Below are positions 1-7,641 of a stretch of DNA of 9,475 nucleotides, one piece after another. This stretch comes from Rickettsia typhi (lineage in GTDB: Bacteria; Pseudomonadota; Alphaproteobacteria; Rickettsiales; UBA1997): contig CAMDOL010000052.1 of assembly GCA_945903615.1 (NCBI GenBank), forward strand, positions 1-9,475. Reading direction: 5' to 3'. The notes beneath the pieces were generated by a model. That model ran no database searches and was not told the DNA's origin. It saw nothing but the letters and a program-made list of their open reading frames with translations. The number at the start of each line of letters is the position of its first letter. The first letter of the stretch is position 1. The translations under genes and the position numbers were made by a program.

Positions 1-2
1 CG

Positions 3-2495
3 GAGTTGCAAATCATTTATACATTTGCGATTAATAGCCAAAAAGATGCTCATATTTGTGGTGAAGCTTGGAATACTTGGAAAGAACGCTCGGCAGCACA
101 GGAAAATGTTAATGATGGGTCTGGAATTCCTAATTATCAAGAGGGTTCCTTGCCAAATAACAAAATGTATATTCGTGGTAAAGGAGATTTGTCTTATCAA
201 AAAAAATTAGAGGACAAATATCAAGGCGGCACGATGAAATTAGCTATCACAGACAAAGAATATCGTGAGTTTATCTATGGTGGAATGGAAACAGAAGATA
301 ATGGAGATGGCGCTTGCCAAAATCCTGCAAGCTGGAGTGATGAAAATAAAGATAAAATTTTAGGTTTTCACACCAGCAATCAACGCTATTATATGCGTGG
401 CGCTGCTATGGCGTCCAACTATGCTTGCGGTCGGTTTTTATTGCGCAAAGGAACTCCCCAAGAAAAACAAGATGCCAAGGAAGCATATGAATGTTGCAAA
501 AAAAGAAGCCAAGAAACTTTGTGTATCGAAGAAGGCAATGCTGTCGCTAATGCTTTCATCTCTATTCCTAATGCCATTACTACTTCCCTCAGTTCTATTT
601 CGGATATAAAAAATCATAAATTTTGTAAATTAGGCGATAGATGTAAAGTTCAAAATGTTTGGTATAATATTCACACCGCTAAAACAGTTCCAAATTATAT
701 TTGTGCTACCACCTATTCGGTCTGTCCTTACAACCATAATATGGGCGGCGGAACTGAAATTGCTGATTATGATAATAAATACAAAACTCTCCTCAACCAT
801 TGCCAATACTTGAAACATTGCTCTAAAAAACCAGATGTTCCTTATATTAGAACTAGTGATTTAGAGGGTGCTTTGATATCCGGCGCTTGTTTTGATTTGA
901 AGGGCAATTCTCAAAATGAATATGAATATGATGGCCCTTTAACTCCAGTTAATAAAACTAAAAACTTCTCTGCCCCAATTGCGCAGTGCTTCAAAGAAAC
1001 ATTAGAAAATCTCCTCATCAACAAAGCTGGGCACACTAAATGCAAAAGCCCGGATGAGGAGCCAGATCAAAATGGCAATTGTAGCAATGGTTATAATTAT
1101 AAGGCGGGTGAAATTGTCGTTGGTCAAAAATCATTCTTTCAGACGATCCAAGAGCATTTACAAACTGCTATCAAATTAGTGATGACTATAGCAATAACTG
1201 TTGCTGGTATTGCTGTATTGCTCAGCGGCACTCCTTGGGATAAAAAAACTATAATAATGTTTATCATAAAATTAGGATTAGTTTCCTATTTTGCTTTAGG
1301 GACTGCTTGGCAAGATTATTTCTTCCGTGGAGTTTCTGGCGCTTCAACGGATTTGGCTCAAATATTTATGAGACTGGATCAAGATAAAACGGCAGATGAT
1401 CAAGATGGGTGTCAATTCCCAAGATTCAACCACGCCTTTGTCGATGGAGTCACGCCGGGCAGTAAATATGATTCACCATCTTACCCACTCGGAAAAGAAT
1501 ATCTGCAAATCTGGGATATGCTGGATTGTAAAATTGCACGAGCACTTGGCTTTGGTCCTGAAGTTTCAGTGCCAAATTTAATTGTAATGATTTTAGCTGG
1601 ACTGATCAGCAATGGTTTGGGGCTGGTATTTTTTATCGCAACTTTTATTTTTGCTTTCTATCTCATTGCTTTAACGGTGAGGGCTTTGCATATTTTTTTA
1701 ATATCATCAATGGCAATCACCATTATGATTTATGTCTCACCAATAACCATTACTGCTTGTTTATTCAAGAAGACTGAGAGTATATTTAAAAGTTGGAGAA
1801 CTAATTTAGTTGGCTTCGTTCTGCAGCCAGTCATACTATTTGCCTATTTAGGAATTTTGATCACAATTTTTGACAAAACCATGATTGGTGATGCCAAATT
1901 TACTGGCGATGGCAAAGCCAATCCTAAGCATATTGATTGCTCAGTTGGTGATGCGGGAAATAACAGTATTTATTGCATCTTCCAATTTAATAATGTGCAA
2001 ACCAATAACGCACTTTCCCCACTCGGAATAACTTTGCCAGTTTTATTTGGTATGAACCAAGCCAAGCTTGCAACCATTATTAAGGCGGCATTTCTGATGT
2101 TTATATTTACGGCATTTCTTGACAAAATCACTGCACTTGCTGCACAATTAGTGGGTGGTGTTGAATTAGCAAGTAATTCTAGCGGTACTATAAATATTGC
2201 GCAAAAGGCGCTTGGAGTTGCTCAGGCAGTTCAATCAAGAGGTTCAAGAGCTGTTAGAAAATGGGGTGGCAAGGCGGCAGAGAAAATTGGCGGATCACTA
2301 AACAATAAAGCTTCGGATTACAAGACGAAGCCAACAGGTAAAGCCACAAGAGAAGGTGGGGACAAAAGTAGTAAAGCAACTAACGAAACAGAGAAGCCAA
2401 CAGGTAACGCCATAAGAGAAGGTGGAGACAAAAGTGGTATAACAAATAACAAAAAAGATACAGGCGATATATCTTATGGAAAAACTGATAAATAG
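3..2495 (+). CDS. VirB6/TrbL-like type IV secretion channel protein, 5'-partial
   Basis: Inner-membrane channel subunit of a P-type (VirB) type IV secretion system, of the enlarged kind seen in Rickettsiales. The frame is open to the left edge, and the first possible start (TTG at 6) has no ribosome site and no signal peptide, so the gene very probably begins upstream. Residue numbers count from that TTG. Residues 1-370 are polar with 16 cysteines, consistent with a disulphide-stabilised extracytoplasmic domain. Hydrophobic segments follow near 388-408, 415-440, 522-592 (two or three spans), 603-625 and 691-720. The core includes the FKSWRTNLVGFVLQP stretch, with the tryptophan typical of VirB6 between membrane spans. 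After about residue 735 the tail is charged and low-complexity, with a 22-residue repeat. Rickettsiales usually carry several virB6 paralogues in tandem after virB3-virB4, so this could be the last of such an array (inference). Family call fairly sure; paralogue number unknown. Confidence 0.82.
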   Translation, partial: ELQIIYTFAINSQKDAHICGEAWNTWKERSAAQENVNDGSGIPNYQEGSLPNNKMYIRGKGDLSYQKKLEDKYQGGTMKLAITDKEYREFIYGGMETEDNGDGACQNPASWSDENKDKILGFHTSNQRYYMRGAAMASNYACGRFLLRKGTPQEKQDAKEAYECCKKRSQETLCIEEGNAVANAFISIPNAITTSLSSISDIKNHKFCKLGDRCKVQNVWYNIHTAKTVPNYICATTYSVCPYNHNMGGGTEIADYDNKYKTLLNHCQYLKHCSKKPDVPYIRTSDLEGALISGACFDLKGNSQNEYEYDGPLTPVNKTKNFSAPIAQCFKETLENLLINKAGHTKCKSPDEEPDQNGNCSNGYNYKAGEIVVGQKSFFQTIQEHLQTAIKLVMTIAITVAGIAVLLSGTPWDKKTIIMFIIKLGLVSYFALGTAWQDYFFRGVSGASTDLAQIFMRLDQDKTADDQDGCQFPRFNHAFVDGVTPGSKYDSPSYPLGKEYLQIWDMLDCKIARALGFGPEVSVPNLIVMILAGLISNGLGLVFFIATFIFAFYLIALTVRALHIFLISSMAITIMIYVSPITITACLFKKTESIFKSWRTNLVGFVLQPVILFAYLGILITIFDKTMIGDAKFTGDGKANPKHIDCSVGDAGNNSIYCIFQFNNVQTNNALSPLGITLPVLFGMNQAKLATIIKAAFLMFIFTAFLDKITALAAQLVGGVELASNSSGTINIAQKALGVAQAVQSRGSRAVRKWGGKAAEKIGGSLNNKASDYKTKPTGKATREGGDKSSKATNETEKPTGNAIREGGDKSGITNNKKDTGDISYGKTDK
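2328..2459 (+). repeat. Two-copy 66-bp tandem repeat in the virB6-like 3' end
   Basis: Two units with a period of 66 bp begin at 2328 and 2394. The first 46 bases of each unit differ at only four positions; the remaining 20 bases diverge. Translated, each unit begins KPTG(K/N)A(T/I)REGGDKS and is 22 residues long. The repeat is in frame and lies in the hydrophilic C-terminal tail, so a change in copy number would alter tail length without breaking the frame. Confidence 0.8.
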
Positions 2496-2519
2496 TTAAG
2501 GAAGCTGTCATTAAATATA

Positions 2520-2547
2520 TTGACTTAAAGCTCTGACTATAAATAAT
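2520..2547 (+). promoter_or_regulatory. Probable promoter of the tRNA-His gene
   Basis: A -35-like TTGACT (2520-2525) and a -10-like AATAAT (2542-2547) each match the sigma-70 consensus at five of six positions and are 16 bp apart. Transcription would start near 2554, about 9 nt before the tRNA. A second -10-like TATAAA at 2538-2543 would leave a spacer of only 12 bp and is less likely. Confidence 0.55.
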
Positions 2548-2562
2548 CGACACTTCTTTTAT

Positions 2563-2639
2563 GGCAGACGTAGCTCAGTTGGTAGAGCATCAGGTTGTGG
2601 TCCTGAGGGTCGCGGGTTCAAGCCCCGTCGTTTGCCCCA
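2563..2639 (+). tRNA. tRNA-His (anticodon GTG)
   Basis: A complete cloverleaf can be folded by eye. The acceptor stem GCAGACG (2564-2570) pairs with CGTTTGC (2629-2635), with one G-T pair. The anticodon stem is TCAGG/CCTGA around a loop with anticodon GTG at 2597-2599, which reads His codons CAC and CAT. The T arm is GCGGG-TTCAAGC-CCCGT. The extra 5' G (G-1, 2563) and discriminator C73 (2636), the identity elements of histidine tRNA, are both encoded, as is the 3' CCA (2637-2639). It sits between the virB6-like gene and timA, with its own upstream promoter-like boxes. I see no clear intrinsic terminator after it. Confidence 0.97.
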
Positions 2640-2708
2640 TAAAACTTAGGACTTAATCAATAATAATCTTTTTGGTGCTTTTCGTATCTTCTAAAAATGT
2701 GCTCATAA

Positions 2709-2724
2709 CCTATATATTTATAGG
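2709..2724. repeat. Small inverted repeat upstream of timA
   Basis: CCTATA and TATAGG form six-base arms around a 4-nt centre (TATT). No T-run follows, so it is not a standard intrinsic terminator. It lies about 80 bp before timA and could be a protein-binding site or a chance AT-rich palindrome. Confidence 0.3.
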
Positions 2725-2768
2725 CTGCGGTGCTATTTTCAAAAGACGCAAAAATCCCTCAAAAATTC

Positions 2769-2774
2769 TATAAC
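2769..2774 (+). promoter_or_regulatory. Possible -10 box before the timA-acnA run
   Basis: TATAAC matches the sigma-70 -10 consensus at five of six positions and lies 29 bp before the timA ATG. No good -35 box is visible at the expected distance, so this is weak. In AT-rich DNA such hexamers arise often by chance. Confidence 0.25.
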
Positions 2775-2803
2775 TGTGCAAATCCTAAAACTTCTTTCAA
2801 ATT

Positions 2804-3499
2804 ATGGACATTCTATTCTTTGCTGCTTTAGCGGTTTTTATTTTTTTCAAGTTGCGCGAACAATTCGGCAAAGTTGATGAAGAAAAAAAGCGAGACTCCA
2901 TTCGTGATTTTATCAAAGAACAAGCCAATCCCAACGCAACGAACAATTCAACTAATCAGCCAAAAATTGTTGCCACTTCAGCAGTTGAAGTTGTTGCTAA
3001 CGATATTCCTATTCCGATTGACGAAAAATCAAAAAAAATTCTTGATAATTTAAGTGGTGATTTAAAAACTAATTTTGAATTAGCCGTTAGCAAGGCAAAA
3101 CTTTCTGCTAACCAATTTCTAGAGGGTGCCAAGAGTGCTTTTGAAATTATTTTATCGGCATTCTCAATCGGTGATTTGCCAACTTTAAAACCACTTTTAT
3201 CAGAAAAAATTTATCTACAATTTGCAGCGGCAATTGAAGATAGAAGATCTAAAAACCAGTTTTTACATACTAAAATTATTTCCATTGACGAATCTAAAAT
3301 CATCAGTGCGGATATGATTGAAAATTTTTCTCAAATCAAAATTGTCTTCTCCTCAAAACAAATCAACTATATTTTGGACAGTGGGAATGAAATTGTTTTT
3401 GGTAGTAAAACCGAAATTAATACAGTTAATGATAATTGGACTTTTAAAAAAGATTGCAATTCTCCAAACCCAAATTGGATTCTGGTTTCAACTAGCTAA
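2804..3499 (+). CDS. timA: Tim44/TimA family membrane-associated protein
   Basis: Bacterial homologue of mitochondrial Tim44, found across Alphaproteobacteria. Residues 2-17 form one N-terminal hydrophobic segment directly followed by KLREQFGKVDEEKKR, the usual layout of this family (membrane anchor, then a basic/charged linker). A low-complexity linker rich in N, T and P covers about 30-70. The Tim44-like domain runs from about 75 to the end, including QFLEGAKSAFEIILSAF (104-120), and closes with NPNWILVST, similar to the D/NPNWxLV ending of relatives. At 231 residues the length is normal. The domain is expected to face the cytoplasm as a peripheral membrane module; its role in bacteria is not settled, though links to membrane protein complexes are proposed. 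The ATG at 2804 is the first in frame before the anchor; no Shine-Dalgarno is present. acnA starts 18 bp after its stop, suggesting one transcript. Confidence 0.85.
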   Translation: MDILFFAALAVFIFFKLREQFGKVDEEKKRDSIRDFIKEQANPNATNNSTNQPKIVATSAVEVVANDIPIPIDEKSKKILDNLSGDLKTNFELAVSKAKLSANQFLEGAKSAFEIILSAFSIGDLPTLKPLLSEKIYLQFAAAIEDRRSKNQFLHTKIISIDESKIISADMIENFSQIKIVFSSKQINYILDSGNEIVFGSKTEINTVNDNWTFKKDCNSPNPNWILVSTS

Positions 3500-3517
3500 A
3501 TTTAAATTCAAATCGAT

Positions 3518-6175
3518 ATGACAAAATCTCTAAACGTTAAAAAATCATTTAATGTTAATGGTAAAGAATATCAATACTTCTCTTTAGATGAAGCGGCTGA
3601 GCAATTAAAAAAAGATATTTCTAAATTGCCTTATAGCTTAAAAATTCTTCTCGAAAATCTTTTGCGTTTTGAAGATGGTGATGTGGTAAAAGCTGTCGAT
3701 ATAAAGGCGGTGATTGATTCGGTAAAAGATGAAAGCAAAAGATTGGAAATTTCTTTTTCACCAGCAAGAGTTTTGATGCAAGATTTTACTGGTGTTCCGG
3801 CGGTTGTGGATTTGGCAGCGATGCGTGATGCAGTTGTTAAAGCCGGTGGTAATCCAAAAAGAATTAATCCATTAGTGCCAGTTGATTTAGTAATCGATCA
3901 CTCAGTGCAGGTTGATTTTGCAGGCAATAAAGATGCTTTTGCTAAAAATGTTGAGCTAGAAATGGAGCGCAATAATGAGCGTTATCAATTCTTAAAATGG
4001 GGACAACAATCCTTCAATAATTTTCGCGCTGTGCCACCCGGAACTGGGATTTGTCATCAGGTCAATTTAGAAAATTTAGCCAAAGTGGTTTGGACAAAAT
4101 CAGAAAATGGCGAAGTTATTGCTTATCCAGATACTGTAGTTGGAACTGACAGTCACACTACAATGATCAACGGTTTGGCGGTTCTGGGTTGGGGTGTTGG
4201 GGGAATTGAGGCTGAAGCAGCAATGCTTGGTCAGCCAATCTCAATGTTAATTCCAGCTGTAGTAGGTTTTAAATTAACCGGCGCCCTGAATGAGGGCATA
4301 ACTGCAACTGATTTGGTTTTAACGGTTACAAACATTCTCCGCAAAAAAAGCGTGGTTGGAAAATTTGTTGAATTTTTTGGAACTGGTTTAAAAAATTTGA
4401 GTTTGGCAGACCGCGCTACTATTGCTAATATGGCTCCAGAATATGGTGCAACTTGTGGTATTTTTCCGATCGATCAAGAAACTTTAAATTATTTATATTT
4501 AACAGGAAGGGACGAGCAAGAAATTGCGCTGGTTGAACATTACGCTAAAGCTCAAAATATGTTTTTTGATGAAAACTCAATTGAGCCAGAATTTAGTGAG
4601 GTTCTAGAATTAAATTTAAGCGATGTAAAGCCATCAATCGCTGGCCCAAAACGTCCACAAGATAAAGTTCTGTTGGAAAACGCCACAAAGTCTTTCGCTG
4701 ATTTAGCAGCTGAAAATAAAGTTGAAACTTTAGGCAAAAGATTCTCGGTTGATCAAGTTAATTCCGATTTAGGAAATGGCGATATTGTCATCGCTGCAAT
4801 CACTTCTTGCACCAACACTTCCAACCCAGCGGTTTTAATTGCGGCGGGTTTGGTTGCAAAAAAAGCAGTTGCTAAAGGTTTAAAAATTAAACCAACCGTT
4901 AAAACTTCATTTGCCCCCGGATCACAAGTTGCTAGTGAGTATTTAGCTAATGCTGGTCTGCAACAATATTTAGATCAAATTGGTTTTAATATTGTTGGCT
5001 ATGGCTGCACAACTTGCATTGGCAATTCTGGCCCACTTCATCCGCAAATTGAAGAGACCATCAAAGCCAACAATCTTTTGGTTGGTGCAGTTTTGTCGGG
5101 CAATAGAAATTTTGAAGGGCGAGTTCATCCATTAACTAAAGCCAATTACTTAGCATCTCCACCACTAGTTGTTGCTTATGCTTTAGCTGGAAATTTGAAT
5201 GTTGATTTAAGCAAAGATTCTCTTGGAACTGGCTCAGACGGTCAACCAGTTTATCTAAAAGATATTTGGCCAAGCAATAAAGAGGTCAGTGACACAATTA
5301 ATTCTTTTGTAAATCGCGAAATTTTTGTTAAAAAATATGCCAATTTATTTGCTGGAGATAAATCTTGGCAAGACATTCAAAACATAAAGTCCGACACTTA
5401 TAACTGGGATAAAAATAGCACTTATATTAGATTGCCAAATTTCTTTGACGATATTTCTGCCAAAAAATTATCCGATATAAAAAATGCCAAAATCCTAGCT
5501 TTATTTGGCGATTCAATTACCACCGATCATATTTCTCCGGCTGGAAATATTGCTAGCAATTCACCAGCGGCAGAATATTTAAAAGCACATAAAGTTGAGA
5601 AAAAAGATTTTAACTCATATGGTGCGCGCCGCGGGAATCACGAGGTAATGATGAGAGGCACTTTTGCTAATATTAGAATTAAAAATGAAGTTCTCGGCGG
5701 TGTCGAGGGTGGATATGCTAAATTATCCAAAGCAGGTGAAGAGCTCTCCATCTACGATGCAGCAATGGAGCATAAAAAACAAAATACCCCATTAATAATT
5801 TTTGCTGGTCTTGAGTATGGCACTGGTTCATCTCGTGATTGGGCGGCGAAAGGCACATTTTTGCTTGGCGTTAAAGCGGTGATCGCTGAAAGTTTTGAAA
5901 GAATCCACCGTTCCAATTTAGTTGGGATGGGCGTAATTCCGCTAACTTTCAAAAATGGTCAAACCAGAAAAACTCTTGGCTTAACTGGTTTTGAAACTGT
6001 AGAAATTGTAGGAATTAATGCTGATCTAAAACCAAAACAAGATTTAAAATGCATCATCACCAAAGAAGATGGTAGTAAGATCGAAACCACTTTGCTTTGC
6101 CGTATTGATACTAGCAACGAAATTGAATATTATAAATCAGGTGGCATTTTACAATTTGTGATGAACCAACTATGA
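3518..6175 (+). CDS. acnA: Aconitate hydratase A (aconitase)
   Basis: Interconverts citrate and isocitrate through cis-aconitate in the TCA cycle, in the cytosol, using a [4Fe-4S] cluster. The 885-residue length is normal for the AcnA/IRP1-type family. Cluster ligands are Cys431 (TSCTNTSNP) and Cys497/Cys500 (GCTTCIGNSG), with the family spacing. Other hallmark stretches are GTDSHTTMINGL (Asp211, His213), GWGVGGIEAEAAMLGQP just after it, SPAGNIASNSPAAEYL, and the swivel-domain NSYGARRGNHEVMMRGTF and YGTGSSRDWAAKG (767-779) with the active-site serine and arginine. All key residues are present, so the enzyme should be active. The start ATG at 3518 gives a normal N terminus (NVNGKEYQYFSL); no Shine-Dalgarno precedes it. 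It follows timA by 18 bp and its stop overlaps the next gene's start, so it is central to a probable operon. An active TCA cycle fits an energy-generating, not wholly parasitic, metabolism. Confidence 0.98.
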   Translation: MTKSLNVKKSFNVNGKEYQYFSLDEAAEQLKKDISKLPYSLKILLENLLRFEDGDVVKAVDIKAVIDSVKDESKRLEISFSPARVLMQDFTGVPAVVDLAAMRDAVVKAGGNPKRINPLVPVDLVIDHSVQVDFAGNKDAFAKNVELEMERNNERYQFLKWGQQSFNNFRAVPPGTGICHQVNLENLAKVVWTKSENGEVIAYPDTVVGTDSHTTMINGLAVLGWGVGGIEAEAAMLGQPISMLIPAVVGFKLTGALNEGITATDLVLTVTNILRKKSVVGKFVEFFGTGLKNLSLADRATIANMAPEYGATCGIFPIDQETLNYLYLTGRDEQEIALVEHYAKAQNMFFDENSIEPEFSEVLELNLSDVKPSIAGPKRPQDKVLLENATKSFADLAAENKVETLGKRFSVDQVNSDLGNGDIVIAAITSCTNTSNPAVLIAAGLVAKKAVAKGLKIKPTVKTSFAPGSQVASEYLANAGLQQYLDQIGFNIVGYGCTTCIGNSGPLHPQIEETIKANNLLVGAVLSGNRNFEGRVHPLTKANYLASPPLVVAYALAGNLNVDLSKDSLGTGSDGQPVYLKDIWPSNKEVSDTINSFVNREIFVKKYANLFAGDKSWQDIQNIKSDTYNWDKNSTYIRLPNFFDDISAKKLSDIKNAKILALFGDSITTDHISPAGNIASNSPAAEYLKAHKVEKKDFNSYGARRGNHEVMMRGTFANIRIKNEVLGGVEGGYAKLSKAGEELSIYDAAMEHKKQNTPLIIFAGLEYGTGSSRDWAAKGTFLLGVKAVIAESFERIHRSNLVGMGVIPLTFKNGQTRKTLGLTGFETVEIVGINADLKPKQDLKCIITKEDGSKIETTLLCRIDTSNEIEYYKSGGILQFVMNQL

Positions 6176-7026
6176 ATATAAAATATTGCTCTAAAATTTT
6201 TTCTTTGCTAACGGTTATAGCTGCGTTTAGTGGATGCAATTTTTACAAAGATCAAGCTTTTCTTGCTTGCGGTCAACCCAATCTTCTTGCTAGTTACAAT
6301 CAATATAAAACCAATCGCGATAAATCAGTGCAGCATTTTTCTAATTCAGAAATTGAATTTTCTAACTGCGATCAAAGATTTGCTGCCGCCTTTAAAGACG
6401 CTGAACAAAAAGCCTTCATTGCATCTTTAGATCGAGCCAATCGTTCACTTGTAATCTGTAAAGATGATATGAATCATGAGGTTGATTATAACAAGCCTTG
6501 GCTTGAAAAAATCACTGCCGATGAGATGATTGTTAACTATGCTAAATATAAAAAACTTTATCCAACTGTTCGTGATTTTGATATTGGCACGCTGAATAAA
6601 TGCTCTGACTATTATAAAAATTTTGATGACAATCAGCAGCGTAAAGCGTTGATTGCCGAGCATAAGGAAAAATCTTTGATGAGCAAATATCGCTACAAAT
6701 ATTTGTGGGATGAAAAAGGTTTGTCTGGTTTGATTAAAGCAATTGATTCTGGCGAACTAAATATTGCCAAAGCAAAACAATATATTATTAAAAAAGACAA
6801 TCTGCTTTTTGATCCAGATTTAATAGTTGATGAAGTGTCTGGAAATTTGATTATTTATAAAAATATTTATGATCCAGAACTTAAGATAGGATTGCAAAGA
6901 AATAAAAGTGATCTTTATGCCCGAGATTCGGGGTTGAATGGCAACTATTTTGTGGTGGCAGGATCTAAGAGATTAAAAATTGGTGATAAAACCACCGATG
7001 TTTTGATCTTTAAAAAAATCTTGTAA
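6172..7026 (+). CDS. Putative lipoprotein of unknown function
   Basis: I do not recognise this 284-residue protein. Residues 1-21 resemble a lipoprotein signal peptide: Lys4 and Lys8, a hydrophobic stretch FSLLTVIAAF, then FSGC with Cys22 as the candidate lipidation site. Phe at -3 is less usual than Leu, so the lipobox is slightly off consensus. The mature part is polar, lysine- and tyrosine-rich, with a few scattered cysteines that could form disulphides in the periplasm. A two-lysine-rich helical middle (about 165-215) is followed by a probable beta-rich end (LIIYKNIYDPELKIGL, YFVVAGSKRLKIGD). The ATG lies inside the acnA stop (ATGA, 4-bp overlap), which argues for translational coupling to acnA. 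No second membrane segment is seen. Likely membrane-anchored facing the periplasm (inference). Confidence 0.7.
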   Translation: MNIKYCSKIFSLLTVIAAFSGCNFYKDQAFLACGQPNLLASYNQYKTNRDKSVQHFSNSEIEFSNCDQRFAAAFKDAEQKAFIASLDRANRSLVICKDDMNHEVDYNKPWLEKITADEMIVNYAKYKKLYPTVRDFDIGTLNKCSDYYKNFDDNQQRKALIAEHKEKSLMSKYRYKYLWDEKGLSGLIKAIDSGELNIAKAKQYIIKKDNLLFDPDLIVDEVSGNLIIYKNIYDPELKIGLQRNKSDLYARDSGLNGNYFVVAGSKRLKIGDKTTDVLIFKKIL

Positions 7027-7055
7027 TTTTTTATTAATCTTAATCTTAAATTATT

Positions 7056-7403
7056 ATGGATATTAGAGTTTTAGGAGTTCATATGGAAGTTGGTGGAGCT
7101 TTAACCCATTATGTTGAAGAGCATATTGAGCGCCATGTGAATAAATATTTTGATACCGCAATTACTGCTGATGTTCATTTTTCTAAACAAGGAAATGAAT
7201 TTCAGGTGAAAATGGTTATTAATGAAGGTGTAAAAAATGGCATCGTGATCAAAAGTGACGGAGCGGCTGGTGATGCTTATGGCTGCTTCAACGAAGCAAT
7301 GGAAAAAGCAACTAGACAATTAAGAGAATATAAAGAGAAAATCAAAAATCACCGCCGCGAATTGGGTGGATTAAAAAGTGTAGATCTTAACGACGATTTA
7401 TAA
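7056..7403 (+). CDS. hpf: Ribosome hibernation promoting factor / RaiA family, short form
   Basis: Cytosolic protein that binds the 30S decoding region and silences ribosomes under starvation or slow growth. The 115 residues cover one HPF/RaiA (S30AE) domain: MDIRVLGVHMEVGGALTHYV is the first strand and helix, the middle holds the expected strands (ITADVHFSK, FQVKMVIN), and DAYGCFNEAMEKATRQLREY then KEKIKNHR is the conserved second helix with basic residues. Many alphaproteobacterial homologues are long forms of about 190 residues with a C-terminal dimerisation domain; this one stops soon after the first domain. I found no trace of the missing domain in the next 220 bp in any frame. It follows the lipoprotein gene by 29 bp and may be the last gene of the timA-acnA run. 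No Shine-Dalgarno is seen; the ATG at 7056 fits the family N terminus exactly. Confidence 0.92.
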   Translation: MDIRVLGVHMEVGGALTHYVEEHIERHVNKYFDTAITADVHFSKQGNEFQVKMVINEGVKNGIVIKSDGAAGDAYGCFNEAMEKATRQLREYKEKIKNHRRELGGLKSVDLNDDL

Positions 7404-7411
7404 TTTGATGA

Positions 7412-7641
7412 AGGCGGTTCAAAGAAGCGCTTGATCTAGATGCAATTCCATTGTTAAATACTGATCTTGAAAAATTACCAGATAGGTCAAAAACGCTGGT
7501 ATTAATGCTGATTGCTTTCGTGAAGTTTTTAAACAAATTGCATCAGGTGATTTACCTCAAACGCCAGCAGCAATAACTTCAAAAAGCACATCAGAATCTT
7601 TACGAAAAACACAAACAACAAATCAATATGAACACACATAA
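7412..7641 (+). pseudogene. Possible frameshifted gene remnant between hpf and trxB
   Basis: Two open frames join into one protein-like reading if a single frameshift near 7500 is allowed. The frame from 7412 reads RRFKEALDLDAIPLLNTDLE then KLPDRSKTLVL. The frame from about 7504 continues NADCFREVFKQIASGDLPQT then PAAITSKSTSES and runs to a stop at 7639-7641, overlapping the trxB start by 14 bp. Neither part has a convincing start codon. The composition looks like real protein rather than noise, and resembles the C-terminal end of some gene, but I cannot name a family. A sequencing error or non-coding DNA are alternatives. Confidence 0.35.

Noticed and set aside
6..8. TTG at 6 as the true start of the virB6-like gene
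   Set aside because: The frame is open to the left edge, there is no ribosome site, and no signal peptide or membrane segment follows, so the gene most likely starts outside the window.
2610..2640. tRNA-His 3' end as an attachment site for an integrated element
   Set aside because: I see no second copy of the tRNA 3' end in the window, no integrase, and the genes that follow (timA, acnA) are core genes.
7404..7627. Missing HPF long-form C-terminal domain hidden by a frameshift
   Set aside because: None of the three forward frames shows the domain's conserved features (the EA..QM.LLGH.FF.F and YRR.DG stretches).
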